A program made the position numbers and the translations under genes. Positions 18,576-28,102 of a stretch of DNA of 64,000 nucleotides are shown piece after piece. How positions within the stretch are numbered: the first letter of the stretch is position 1; each line of letters opens with the position of its first letter. Origin of the DNA: Maribacter luteus (GTDB lineage: Bacteria; Bacteroidota; Bacteroidia; Flavobacteriales; Flavobacteriaceae); assembly GCF_009674825.1 (NCBI RefSeq), contig NZ_WKJH01000003.1:62001-126000 (forward strand). The letters run 5' to 3'. Below the pieces are notes generated by a model. It had not been told where the DNA came from and made no database searches. It saw nothing but the letters and a program-made list of their open reading frames with translations.

Positions 18576-20960
18576 TTAGAATTTCCACCACTTTTTGGTG
18601 GTTTTCCCATAACCATAACCATATTTACCCCCATACCCCAGGTTGGAATCCTTAACGCCATTAACAACAAATGCTAAGCCTTTTAATTTACCTTCATCGT
18701 GTAATTTAAGGGGATAATCCAAAACTTTCAATTCGGTCATTCCTGCCCGTGTTACGTATAGAATCTGATCTGCATACTCACTGATCAACAAGGTATCGGT
18801 TACCACTAATAAAGGTGCTGTATCAACTATAATATAATCATACTCATCAACAACTTCATCCAACAACTCCTTCACCCTTCCATTCATCAATAATTCTGCC
18901 GGATTAGGAGGAATTTTACCTGAATAAATGACATCCACGGTTTGCTCATGCGCAAGCATCGGGGTAATTATTTCATGACTCCCAAGGGTTTTGTCCACTA
19001 AATAATCAGTAAGCCCTTTATCCTCTTTGTTTCTAGAAGGTTTCCCCAATTTATCCACATTCTTCCCAGAATAAAACTGGTAGATTTTCGGGTTTCTAAT
19101 ATCAGCCCCGATGAGTAAAACCTTTTTCCCTGTATTCGCGAAAATCATGGCCAAATTGGAGGATAATAACGTTTTACCTTCCCCTGAGGCACTAGAAGTC
19201 ACATAGACTATACTACCCTTCTTACTTTCACTTTTATTCGCTTTAATAATATAATCCAAGTTGGTTCTTAAAATCCGTAATGATTCTGCCAAAACCGTAC
19301 GCTCCCCAAGTTTTACCAAAGTATTTTCTTTCTTGGAGATTTTTGGCAACTCAGCCAAAACTGGAATATTTCCAGTTAATTTTTCCAAACTAACTTTATT
19401 TTGAACCTTATTATCCAAAATATCTTTAATGAAAACGATTGAAAAGGGAAGTAAGAACCCTAAAATCATGGAAGCCAATAATATAATCGGCTTCTTAGGA
19501 GAAACCGGAAACCTACTTCCTAAATAGGCCCGATCGATAACTTTAGATTTTGGGGCGGCGGAAGCAAAGGTTATCTGGGACTCCTCCCGTTTTTGCAAAA
19601 GATATAGATAGAGTTGTTCCGTGGTTTGTTGTTGCCGGGTTATATCCCTTAAGGCACGCTCATTTTTGGGAGCGGAATAAATTCTTGAGTTGATTTTAGA
19701 TAATTGGCTACTTAAGCTATTTACCTGCATTCCCAAATTATTGGTTACACTACCCAAGCTCGATTGCATACTACGTTTAAGACCTGCCAATTGCTGATCT
19801 AAATTTACGATAATCGGGTTTTTTTCATTGGAACTTTCCAATAAACGCTTGCGCTCCAAGGCCAACTCATTATATCTTGCCGTAGTACTTGCAATAGAAG
19901 CATCGGCAAGACCAATATTGGATGGGAGCAATTCATAACCTTCCTGATTATCAATAATATCCTTCATCGAAGAAGCGATATCCAATTGTACCGATGCGTT
20001 TTGCAATTCTTGTTGGTTGGCTGCCCCTATATTTAAGTTTACATTCGTTTGGGTCGCTATGTCAGCAATCCCTCTACCCGATTTAAAATCCTCCGCATTT
20101 TGATCTACTGAAGATAAATCCCCATAAATGTCCGCTATACGATCATTGATAAAATTAGAAGTCCTGTCCGCAATGGCTTTCTTATCATCAACGGCATTCT
20201 GGTTATAATTGGCAACCAGGGTATTTAAAATATCCTTTCCTCTTTCAATAATGGGATCATTCAATGAAATTGAAATAATATTCGACATTTCCCCAGTTAA
20301 GGAAATATCTATTTTCCTTTGATATACTTCGGCCATGGTTGCCAATGGGGTTACGGCCACCATGTACTTTCTATCCTTATAGGCCCCGATATTTTTAATA
20401 TTAGGGGTGATAATCACTTCCCCGACTCCCGTGGAAATTGGCTTTCCAAAAGAAATAGGTTGAACAGGTCCATCTTCTTCATTCGAAAATTCAAAAGTTG
20501 TTTCCGAAGAAATGGTGATAAAGAAATCATTTTTTGAATTGTAAATCACAGAATCCGGCGCAATAAAATTTACATTGAAAGGTGGATTATGATAAAGCTC
20601 TGAACTTTTGATTTGACCCAAAGCAATTATTTTTTTATTCAATCCAAGTTTTTTAACAACCTCAATTAAATTGGACCTCGAACCCAACACCTCAATTTCA
20701 TCTTCAATGTTGCTCCCTCCGCCCCCAAAAACGCCCAAATCCCGAAAAACATCAAGTTCAGAAGTGGCTCCCTGCTCTTCCAATATTTGGATTTTAGTCT
20801 GCAATTCGTATTGGGGTACGGAATAACGAATTTTCAATACGCCAATTAATATGGCAATGGCAATGGAGAGCGTAAACCACTTCCAATTCCTAACATAGGG
20901 CTTAATCAGCTCTCCTATATCCAGATTATTCTCAGACAGTTGGGTACGATCGGTTTTCAT
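18576..20960 (-). CDS. wzc: Wzc-type polysaccharide copolymerase / BY tyrosine kinase
   Basis: This inner-membrane protein of 794 residues controls chain length and, with Wza, export. The N-terminal Wzz domain has a membrane helix near residue 35, a long periplasmic coiled-coil region runs to about 490, and a second helix (PIILLASMILGFLLPFSIVF) precedes the kinase. The kinase shows Walker A SASGEGKT (590-597), Walker A' GADIRNP (618-624) and Walker B IIVDTAP near 713. The Tyr cluster at 776, 780, 782 and 784 is the autophosphorylation tail and the target of the PHP phosphatase. The gene starts 14 nt after wza. Confidence 0.95.
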   Translation of the reverse strand: MKTDRTQLSENNLDIGELIKPYVRNWKWFTLSIAIAILIGVLKIRYSVPQYELQTKIQILEEQGATSELDVFRDLGVFGGGGSNIEDEIEVLGSRSNLIEVVKKLGLNKKIIALGQIKSSELYHNPPFNVNFIAPDSVIYNSKNDFFITISSETTFEFSNEEDGPVQPISFGKPISTGVGEVIITPNIKNIGAYKDRKYMVAVTPLATMAEVYQRKIDISLTGEMSNIISISLNDPIIERGKDILNTLVANYNQNAVDDKKAIADRTSNFINDRIADIYGDLSSVDQNAEDFKSGRGIADIATQTNVNLNIGAANQQELQNASVQLDIASSMKDIIDNQEGYELLPSNIGLADASIASTTARYNELALERKRLLESSNEKNPIIVNLDQQLAGLKRSMQSSLGSVTNNLGMQVNSLSSQLSKINSRIYSAPKNERALRDITRQQQTTEQLYLYLLQKREESQITFASAAPKSKVIDRAYLGSRFPVSPKKPIILLASMILGFLLPFSIVFIKDILDNKVQNKVSLEKLTGNIPVLAELPKISKKENTLVKLGERTVLAESLRILRTNLDYIIKANKSESKKGSIVYVTSSASGEGKTLLSSNLAMIFANTGKKVLLIGADIRNPKIYQFYSGKNVDKLGKPSRNKEDKGLTDYLVDKTLGSHEIITPMLAHEQTVDVIYSGKIPPNPAELLMNGRVKELLDEVVDEYDYIIVDTAPLLVVTDTLLISEYADQILYVTRAGMTELKVLDYPLKLHDEGKLKGLAFVVNGVKDSNLGYGGKYGYGYGKTTKKWWKF

Positions 20961-20974
20961 TAAATTATTGGAAT

Positions 20975-21772
20975 TTATTGTCTAGAAAGGATAATAACCG
21001 TAGATGTAATTAAAAGGGATACAATCGATATAGCGATATTGGCCCTATTATCCAAAGAGGAAGCTGTTATTCCCGATCGATTCGGCTCTACGTAAACGAC
21101 ATCATTCTGGGTCAAATAGAATACTGGGGATTTTACCATATTCTTTGTTGTTAAATCGATACGATTATAGACTTTCGTACCATTAAAATCACGAATCACC
21201 AATACATTTTCCCTTACACCCCTAATGGTCAAATCCCCCGCAAGACCTAAAGCCTCCAATATAGAAATTTGTTCTCCGTTAACGGGATAGGTCCCTGGTC
21301 GATTAACCTCCCCTAATACAGTTACCGTGAAATTTTGAAGTCTTATATTTATGATAGGATCTTTTAAATAGTCTGAAAGACGTTCACGTAGAAGCGTCCG
21401 CAATTCATCAGGGGATAGTCCTGATATCTTCAACTTCCCGATAACCGGAAAATCGATTTCCCCGGCCTGGTCTACCAAATAATCAACCTGCTCTGCTTGC
21501 ATACCACCTTCACCGGCACCCCTAAAAAGGTTAAATGGGGCACTGGCCTCAGGATTCAAAGAAGATATATGTATGGACACCAAATCATCCACTTTAAACT
21601 TGGAGACAAAATCATTGTTGTTAACCAAGGTCTCAAAATCCCCGGTATCCTGAAAATAGACTACCTCTTTTCGCGATGCACAGGATGTTATAAATGTAAC
21701 GGCTAATAATAAAACAATAGATTGAACGTAATTCTTCATATTTTTAAACATAGTTATGGCTTTATGGTGCAA
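20975..21772 (-). CDS. wza: Wza-type polysaccharide export lipoprotein
   Basis: The protein (265 residues from the first ATG) is an outer-membrane polysaccharide export lipoprotein. A lipobox TFITSC gives a lipidated Cys, followed by SRKEVVYFQ, a poly_export domain (DLVSIHISSLNPEAS, YLVDQAGEIDFPVIGKL) and a SLBB domain (FTVTVLGEVNRPGTY). A C-terminal hydrophobic helix follows. It is shorter than E. coli Wza, as usual in Bacteroidota. Met at 21,772, 21,751 and 21,739 are all possible starts. The last gives a conventional 20-residue signal peptide. It lies 13 nt downstream of the capD-like gene. Confidence 0.92.
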   Translation of the reverse strand: MHHKAITMFKNMKNYVQSIVLLLAVTFITSCASRKEVVYFQDTGDFETLVNNNDFVSKFKVDDLVSIHISSLNPEASAPFNLFRGAGEGGMQAEQVDYLVDQAGEIDFPVIGKLKISGLSPDELRTLLRERLSDYLKDPIINIRLQNFTVTVLGEVNRPGTYPVNGEQISILEALGLAGDLTIRGVRENVLVIRDFNGTKVYNRIDLTTKNMVKSPVFYLTQNDVVYVEPNRSGITASSLDNRANIAISIVSLLITSTVIILSRQ

Positions 21773-21785
21773 TTATACTAAAAAA

Positions 21786-23720
21786 TTAAGAGTGTAAAAC
21801 CTTGAGGTTACTTTTATTGGACTCCTTTTTCCCTGAGGTATTATCATGTTTGCACAAATCGGAATTATTGGAGATATATTCAGGAACTATTTCCTTCATT
21901 AACTTTACGGTATCACCGTTAAAGAACATATTATTGACGCAAAGCTCATCTATCTTGGTACGTACAAAATTGTAATCCAATTCCCGAACTTTACCGATCA
22001 TTATCTTTTTATGGTAGGTAGGCATGGTATCTTCACCATTGGCCAACAATTCTTCGTATAATTTTTCCCCAGGTCGCAATCCTGTGATTTTGATATCGAT
22101 ATCCTCAGGATAACGTAATCCGGATAACTTGATCATGTTTTTGGCCAAATCGAATATCTTCACCGATTCACCCATATCAAATATGAATATCTCGCCACCT
22201 TTACCCATGGCACCAGCTTCCAATACCAATTGTGAAGCTTCGGGTATAGTCATAAAATAACGGGTTATGTCCTTATGGGTAACTGTTAACGGCCCACCCT
22301 TTTCTATCTGTTTTTTGAACAATGGGATTACAGATCCATTAGATCCTAGGACATTACCGAATCGCGTTGTAATAAATTTGGTTTTACGTTCCTGTTGCAT
22401 ACAACTGATATACATTTCCGCTATTCGTTTGGTAGCCCCCATTACATTTGTCGGGTTCACTGCCTTATCCGTAGACACGAAAACGAATTTATCAACATTG
22501 TGCATTATGGATAAATCAACTATAGCTTTGGTACCTGCAATATTTATTTTTATGGCCTCATACGAGTTATATTCCATCAAAGGCACATGCTTGTAGGCCG
22601 CCGCATGAAAAACAAGGTTTGGCTTGTATTCTTGAAATAAATTGTTCATCCTATTCTTATCCCTAATATCGGCAACGATCGGCGTAAAATTGAAATGTCC
22701 GTTTTGTTTCAATTCTTGTTGCAAATCGTAAAGAGCTGATTCTGCCTGATCTACGATAATCAAAGTATTATAATCGTATTTGCATAGCTGTCTTACTATT
22801 TCACTTCCTATAGAACCTGCACCCCCACTTACCAAAATAACCTTTCCATTAACTTCTCTACTAATTTTGGAATTCACGATGTCTATTGGTGGTCTGTTCA
22901 ATAAATCTTCTATCTGTACTTGTTTTATTTGCGAAGCACTCAACTCCCCGTTAATCCAGTCTTCAACAGGGGGGACTTTTTTGACAACAACAGGAAAATC
23001 GACCAAACCTTCTACCAATTCCTTTAATTTACTTGGGGCTATTTTTCGAATACAAAAAATGACTTCCGAGATATCTTTTCTAAGAATAAAACTCTCAGTA
23101 AGATTGTCCGGACCGTACACCGTAACGCCATTAATTTGTTTCCCTATTTTCTTAATATCCTTATCGATATAACCAACAACCTTTATATTACTTTTGGAAT
23201 GGTTGGTAATAGCCTCATACGTTAAAATACCAGATTCCCCAGCACCATATATCAGTACTTTTTTACTCGATTTGAATTCACTGGCCAAACTGTTGTAAAT
23301 AGATTTGAAAATGTATCGTGATGCCGTAAGGGCAACAAAACTGATAAGACTGTGTATGATAATTATGGACAAGGGAATTGTAAAATTTTCAACAAAACCG
23401 AACTGTCTATTAGTGATAATCAAAAAGATCGCAAAGATACTTGAAAGGCAAATAGCATTGAATAAATTATATACATCACGTACCCCAGTGTGGCGCACTA
23501 CCCCTTTATACGATCCAATAATCAAGAATGCCATTAATGAAATCCCCAAAACTACAGGTAATTGAACCAAGAGTTTATTTACCTCAAAATTAAAGGTCAA
23601 ATTAAATCGGATAAAGTAAGACAACAGAAAAGAGACTGCCACTACAGTCAAATCTATGGCCAGAACCACCCATTTGGAGCCATATCTTTGGACATTTTTA
23701 ATCAAAAAATTGTGTATCAT
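21786..23720 (-). CDS. CapD/WbpM/PglF-type UDP-HexNAc 4,6-dehydratase (membrane-anchored)
   Basis: This membrane SDR of 644 residues has four N-terminal hydrophobic segments (to about residue 140), a CoA-binding-like Rossmann domain (KVLIYGAGESGILT) and a C-terminal catalytic domain starting VILVSGGAGSIGSE. STDKAVNPTNVMGATKR carries the Met-x3-Lys catalytic variant of the inverting and retaining 4,6-dehydratases. It makes a 4-keto-6-deoxy UDP-sugar from UDP-GlcNAc. With the reductase at 44,227 and the WbpL-like transferase at 45,157 it could supply the first sugar (FucNAc or QuiNAc). It leads the minus-strand operon. Confidence 0.92.
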   Translation of the reverse strand: MIHNFLIKNVQRYGSKWVVLAIDLTVVAVSFLLSYFIRFNLTFNFEVNKLLVQLPVVLGISLMAFLIIGSYKGVVRHTGVRDVYNLFNAICLSSIFAIFLIITNRQFGFVENFTIPLSIIIIHSLISFVALTASRYIFKSIYNSLASEFKSSKKVLIYGAGESGILTYEAITNHSKSNIKVVGYIDKDIKKIGKQINGVTVYGPDNLTESFILRKDISEVIFCIRKIAPSKLKELVEGLVDFPVVVKKVPPVEDWINGELSASQIKQVQIEDLLNRPPIDIVNSKISREVNGKVILVSGGAGSIGSEIVRQLCKYDYNTLIIVDQAESALYDLQQELKQNGHFNFTPIVADIRDKNRMNNLFQEYKPNLVFHAAAYKHVPLMEYNSYEAIKINIAGTKAIVDLSIMHNVDKFVFVSTDKAVNPTNVMGATKRIAEMYISCMQQERKTKFITTRFGNVLGSNGSVIPLFKKQIEKGGPLTVTHKDITRYFMTIPEASQLVLEAGAMGKGGEIFIFDMGESVKIFDLAKNMIKLSGLRYPEDIDIKITGLRPGEKLYEELLANGEDTMPTYHKKIMIGKVRELDYNFVRTKIDELCVNNMFFNGDTVKLMKEIVPEYISNNSDLCKHDNTSGKKESNKSNLKVLHS

Positions 23721-24520
23721 AATACAAGTGTCTTGATGATTTTAATTATGTATGTCAAATTTTAATCCAAATACTATGTTCCATTTCCCCGGCTAACTTT
23801 CCCAACATATTCCATTGTTGTGCCATAATGCGCTTCACAAATTACTAAACCAAAAAAATTAAATGGTTAAAAATGATTTTATTATGTACTCAGGTATTTC
23901 TTTGGGGGAAAACTTCAATCAAAATATCTATTATAACCAGTTATCAAAATGATTTAAATCATTCAAAAAAAATATAAACCACTAATAACTAATAACATGA
24001 TTCCTTTGAGATTTAAACCAAAGTTACTTATTAAATCTTAGTCCTTGGATTTTTATTAAGATAGATCGGTAAATGTGTAGATAAACTCGGTTTAATGCTT
24101 TTTTAGTTAGTTGCGACCGCATTCCCAATAAAGCTTTTATATTTTTCAAAATCTTTTGCCTTCAAGAACGAAGTTTAATTTCCAATCATCTAACAGAAGT
24201 TTGGGCCTATAGTAGGTTACAAAAACAAATTACCGGAGAAGCCCTATATGTTTATCGTTCATAATTTCATTTTATAATTCAAATTATAATCACCATCCTT
24301 TTGCATCATGTAAAGACCACAAAATGAATATGACCCTTAAATATCCACCACTTCTTATCCATGCCGCCATATTCTTTAAAAAAATACTCACTTCCGTTAA
24401 TTTAATCTAAAATAGACCTTTTGCTCAACTGAACATACACAATATTTGTGTTTTTAACGACAATCTTCATCTTATTACTAAGATATTTTTAATCTTTGTA
24501 GCTCTTAAACAAAAATATCG
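23721..24520. other. Divergent 800-bp intergenic region
   Basis: The gap separates the capD-like gene (minus) from ugd (plus) and must hold both promoters. It is AT-rich and I find no coding stretch worth calling. AATCTTTG at 24491-24498, 23 bp before the ugd ATG, is one base off the TAnnTTTG -7 consensus. CAAAGTTA at 24019-24026 is TAACTTTG on the minus strand, an exact -7 match, but it lacks a visible -33 partner and lies 300 bp from capD. Confidence 0.4.
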
Positions 24521-25918
24521 ATGCAAAAAATCACAAAAATCTGTTGTATAGGAGCTGGGTATGTTGGTGGACCGACTATGTCAGTAATAGCGAACCAATG
24601 TCCTGAAATTGAAGTTACCGTAGTGGACATCAACCAAAACAGGATTGACCAATGGAACGATGAAAACCTGGACAACCTACCCATTTATGAACCGGGTCTT
24701 AAAGAAATCGTGGCCGAAACCAGAGGAAAAAACCTTTTCTTTTCCACGGAAGTGGATAAGGCTATCGATGAAGCACAACTGATTTTCATTTCGGTAAATA
24801 CCCCTACCAAAACCTACGGTAAAGGAAAGGGGCAGGCCGCAGACTTAAAATATATTGAGCTATGTGCCCGAAATATCGCACGGGTAGCCAAAGATGATAA
24901 GATCGTGGTTGAAAAATCGACCTTACCGGTACGTACTGCTGGTGCTATCAAAAGCATTTTACAAAATACAGGGAACGGAGTGAATTTCGAAATACTCTCA
25001 AATCCTGAGTTTTTAGCCGAAGGCACAGCTATAAACGACCTTTTGAATGCCGACCGAGTACTGATTGGTGGTGACGAGACCCCTTCGGGCCAGGAAGCAA
25101 AAGATGCCCTAAGTGCGATTTATCTGCAATGGTTACCTAAAGAAAGGGTGTTACAGACCAATGTATGGTCATCGGAATTATCGAAATTGGTCGCAAATGC
25201 CTTTCTTGCACAAAGGGTTTCTTCCATAAATTCTATATCCGCACTATGTGAGAAAACAGATGCCAACATTGCGGAAGTTTCCAGGGCCATAGGCTTTGAT
25301 AGCAGAATCGGTTCTAAATTCCTGAATTCCTCTGTTGGTTTCGGGGGGTCATGTTTTCAGAAAGATATATTGAATCTTGTTTATATCGCCAGAAGTTTTG
25401 GACTACCCGAAGTGGCTGATTATTGGGAGCAGGTCATCATTATGAACGATTACCAGAAGAAACGTTTCGCCGAAAATATCATCACTACCCTATACAATAC
25501 GGTTTCGGGTAAAAAAATCGTATTCTACGGTTGGGCATTCAAAAAAGACACCAATGACACTAGGGAGTCCGCAGCAATCTATGTAGCCGACGCCTTATTG
25601 GACGAACAGGCGGAAATCGTGGTTTACGACCCAAAAGTACCTGCGGAAAGAGTATATGCAGACCTTGATTATTTGAATACAAGGAGTCCTGAAGAAAACA
25701 GACGACTTTTAAAAGTGGTCAACGATCCTTCCGAAGCGGTTGAGGATGCCCATGCAGTTGCCGTACTTACGGAATGGGACGAGTTCAAAACATACGATTG
25801 GAAAGCCATCTACGATAAAATGCTGAAACCAGCTTTTGTTTTCGATGGAAGACGTTTGCTGGACAAGGAAGAAATGGAAACTTTAGGGTTTGACTATTAC
25901 AAAATTGGACAGTCTTGA
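24521..25918 (+). CDS. ugd: UDP-glucose 6-dehydrogenase
   Basis: This 465-residue NAD-dependent dehydrogenase oxidises UDP-glucose to UDP-glucuronate. It has the N-terminal Rossmann motif [34 protein letters not shown], and the catalytic Cys in [17 protein letters not shown]. The long form (about 460 residues, with [16 protein letters not shown]) resembles the eukaryote-like UGDH subgroup common in Bacteroidota. The product feeds the 4-epimerase encoded by the overlapping next gene. Confidence 0.95.
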   Translation: MQKITKICCIGAGYVGGPTMSVIANQCPEIEVTVVDINQNRIDQWNDENLDNLPIYEPGLKEIVAETRGKNLFFSTEVDKAIDEAQLIFISVNTPTKTYGKGKGQAADLKYIELCARNIARVAKDDKIVVEKSTLPVRTAGAIKSILQNTGNGVNFEILSNPEFLAEGTAINDLLNADRVLIGGDETPSGQEAKDALSAIYLQWLPKERVLQTNVWSSELSKLVANAFLAQRVSSINSISALCEKTDANIAEVSRAIGFDSRIGSKFLNSSVGFGGSCFQKDILNLVYIARSFGLPEVADYWEQVIIMNDYQKKRFAENIITTLYNTVSGKKIVFYGWAFKKDTNDTRESAAIYVADALLDEQAEIVVYDPKVPAERVYADLDYLNTRSPEENRRLLKVVNDPSEAVEDAHAVAVLTEWDEFKTYDWKAIYDKMLKPAFVFDGRRLLDKEEMETLGFDYYKIGQS

Positions 25919-26943
25919 AAATTCTGATAACCGGTGCAGCGGGGTTTATAGGTTATCATTTATGTGAATTATTGCTAAAGAACAACTACGACGTTGTTGG
26001 TCTGGACAATATAAACGACTATTATAGCAAAAGTCTTAAGTACAGTCGACTTCAGGCCTTAGGCATTGATAGAAAAGATGCTGAAAATTTCAACATAAAA
26101 TGTAAGGGTTCTTTATATGATGGCCGATTTTCCTTTGTACGAATGGACTTGGAAGACCGTGAAGCCTTGCCCCTACTCTTTGAGAATGAAAAATTCGATG
26201 TGGTCTGCAATCTTGCGGCACAAGCCGGGGTACGCTATAGCATTGAGAACCCTAATGTGTATGTCGATAGTAATATCATAGGGTTCCTTAATCTGTTGGA
26301 ATGCTGTAGACATAACAATATTGATCATCTTATCTATGCCAGTAGTTCCAGTGTATATGGTTTAAATGACCAAATACCGTTCTCGACTACCGACAAAACG
26401 GATACGCCCATAAGCCTGTATGCCGCTACCAAGAAAAGTAATGAGCTAATGGCGCACACTTATAGCCATCTTTATGGTATACCCACTACAGGACTGCGCT
26501 TTTTTACGGTTTACGGTCCATGGGGAAGACCCGACATGGCTATTTTCCTCTTTACCGAAGCCATTTTAAAAGGGAATCCTATAAAAGTGTTCAATAATGG
26601 CCATATGGAAAGGGATTTTACCTACGTAGGGGACATTGTTAAAGGGGTTTTGGCGGTTTTGGAAGAAAACATGGAACCTCGCAAGACCAACAAAGAACTA
26701 TACAAACTGTATAACATAGGTAACAACAAGTCGGTTAAACTTCTTGAGTTCATCAATGAAATTGAATTAAACCTTGACCGTACAGCCATAAAGGAGATGT
26801 TACCTATGCAACCCGGGGATGTGGAAAAAACCTGGGCCAATGTCGACAACCTTATCAAGGACTATGACTATTATCCCGATACCACCATTCAAGACGGGGT
26901 AAAAGAATTTGTTCAATGGTATAGGAATTATTACAAAGTTTAA
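25915..26943 (+). CDS. UDP-glucuronate 4-epimerase-type SDR
   Basis: The 342-residue extended SDR has [19 protein letters not shown], the family-typical [32 protein letters not shown], and [21 protein letters not shown] with the Tyr-Lys pair. [17 protein letters not shown] is characteristic of UDP-GlcA 4-epimerases. It should give UDP-GalA. The start is TTG, and TTGA overlaps the TGA stop of ugd by 4 nt, indicating translational coupling. A hairpin follows 19 nt after the stop. Confidence 0.92.
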   Translation: MKILITGAAGFIGYHLCELLLKNNYDVVGLDNINDYYSKSLKYSRLQALGIDRKDAENFNIKCKGSLYDGRFSFVRMDLEDREALPLLFENEKFDVVCNLAAQAGVRYSIENPNVYVDSNIIGFLNLLECCRHNNIDHLIYASSSSVYGLNDQIPFSTTDKTDTPISLYAATKKSNELMAHTYSHLYGIPTTGLRFFTVYGPWGRPDMAIFLFTEAILKGNPIKVFNNGHMERDFTYVGDIVKGVLAVLEENMEPRKTNKELYKLYNIGNNKSVKLLEFINEIELNLDRTAIKEMLPMQPGDVEKTWANVDNLIKDYDYYPDTTIQDGVKEFVQWYRNYYKV

Positions 26944-26961
26944 CACCAATCTGATCATATG

Positions 26962-26990
26962 AGCCCTTAATAGTTGTCAAGGGCTTATTA
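26962..26990 (+). terminator. Terminator after the UDP-GlcA 4-epimerase gene
   Basis: AGCCCTT (26962-26968) pairs with AAGGGCT (26979-26985) across a 10-nt loop and is followed by TATTATTTTT. It ends the ugd-epimerase pair and separates it from the next gene, which starts at 27,054. Confidence 0.7.
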
Positions 26991-27053
26991 TTTTTAAAGG
27001 CTTCACGCCAAAAATCAAATCCCCCAAACTATATTTGACCTTTCTCTTTTACA

Positions 27054-28061
27054 ATGACACATATGAAGATTGCACATTTACAACTAAATCCAACATTCAA
27101 TATTCTCGTTACCGGAGGTGCAGGTTTTATAGGCTCTAACCTATGTAAGGCCCTACTTGAAAACGGGAACAAGGTCCGGTGTTTGGACAATTTGGCCACA
27201 GGCAAGATCGAAAACTTAAAAGAACCGATAGAGAACCCTGATTTTGAGTTCCTTAAAGGGGATATTAGACATTTGGACACCTGTAAAAAAGCCTGTGAAG
27301 GGATCGATTACATCTTACACGAAGCTGCTTTGGGATCCGTTCCCCGATCGATCAATGACCCGATAACGACCAACGAAGTGAATGTTTCCGGTTTTTTAAA
27401 TATGTTGATCGCCGCACGAGATGCCAATGTAAAGCGGTTCATTTATGCGGCAAGTTCCTCGACCTACGGTGATTCCACGAATATGCCAAAGGTAGAAGAT
27501 ATCATAGGGAAACCTTTGTCCCCCTATGCCATAACAAAATATGTTAATGAACTCTATGCCGATGTTTTTGGAAAAACGTATGGAATGGAAACCATTGGTT
27601 TACGTTATTTCAATGTCTTTGGAAGACACCAAGACCCTGATGGGGCCTACGCAGCGGTCATCCCAAAGTTCGTTAAGCAATTAATGTCCCATGAATCCCC
27701 CACTATAAACGGAAACGGCTCCTTCTCACGTGATTTCACCTATATCGATAATGTAATCGAGGCCAACATCAGGGCCATCACCACAAAAAAACCAAGTGCG
27801 GTCAATATGGTTTATAATGTTGCGTTCGGGGAACGTACAACCCTAAAAGAACTGGTTTTCCTATTACGGGATTACCTTGGGGAGCTAGACCCAAAGATCA
27901 AGGATGTTAATGTCATATTCGGGCCGGAAAGAGTTGGGGACATTCCCCATTCATTGGCCGCCATCGACAAGGCTAAGGAATTACTGGGCTATAATCCACA
28001 GTTCAATATTGAATCGGGCCTAAAAGAAGCCGTGGGTTGGTATTGGACGAATTTAAAATAG
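27054..28061 (+). CDS. UDP-GlcNAc 4-epimerase (WbpP/TviC type)
   Basis: This 335-residue extended SDR has ILVTGGAGFIGSNLCKALLE, LDNLATGKIENL, the HEAALGSVPRSINDP motif, YAASSSTYGDS and PLSPYAITKYVNELYADVF (Tyr-x3-Lys). ALGSVPRS and RYFNVFGRHQDPDGAYAAVIPKF match the WbpP/TviC group, which interconverts UDP-GlcNAc and UDP-GalNAc or their uronic acids. It is followed by a WbpO/TviB-like dehydrogenase, the same pair that makes UDP-GalNAcA for Vi antigen. An alternative ATG (27,063) lies three codons downstream. Confidence 0.9.
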   Translation: MTHMKIAHLQLNPTFNILVTGGAGFIGSNLCKALLENGNKVRCLDNLATGKIENLKEPIENPDFEFLKGDIRHLDTCKKACEGIDYILHEAALGSVPRSINDPITTNEVNVSGFLNMLIAARDANVKRFIYAASSSTYGDSTNMPKVEDIIGKPLSPYAITKYVNELYADVFGKTYGMETIGLRYFNVFGRHQDPDGAYAAVIPKFVKQLMSHESPTINGNGSFSRDFTYIDNVIEANIRAITTKKPSAVNMVYNVAFGERTTLKELVFLLRDYLGELDPKIKDVNVIFGPERVGDIPHSLAAIDKAKELLGYNPQFNIESGLKEAVGWYWTNLK

Positions 28062-28102
28062 TAAGTTTGCCCATACCTAATGTATTGAAGAACAAATCAA
28101 GT

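Noticed and set aside
28037-28102. TTG-initiated N-terminal extension of the WbpO-like dehydrogenase
   Set aside because: The extra 22 residues overlap the previous gene and precede the conserved Rossmann start. The ATG at 28,103 fits better.
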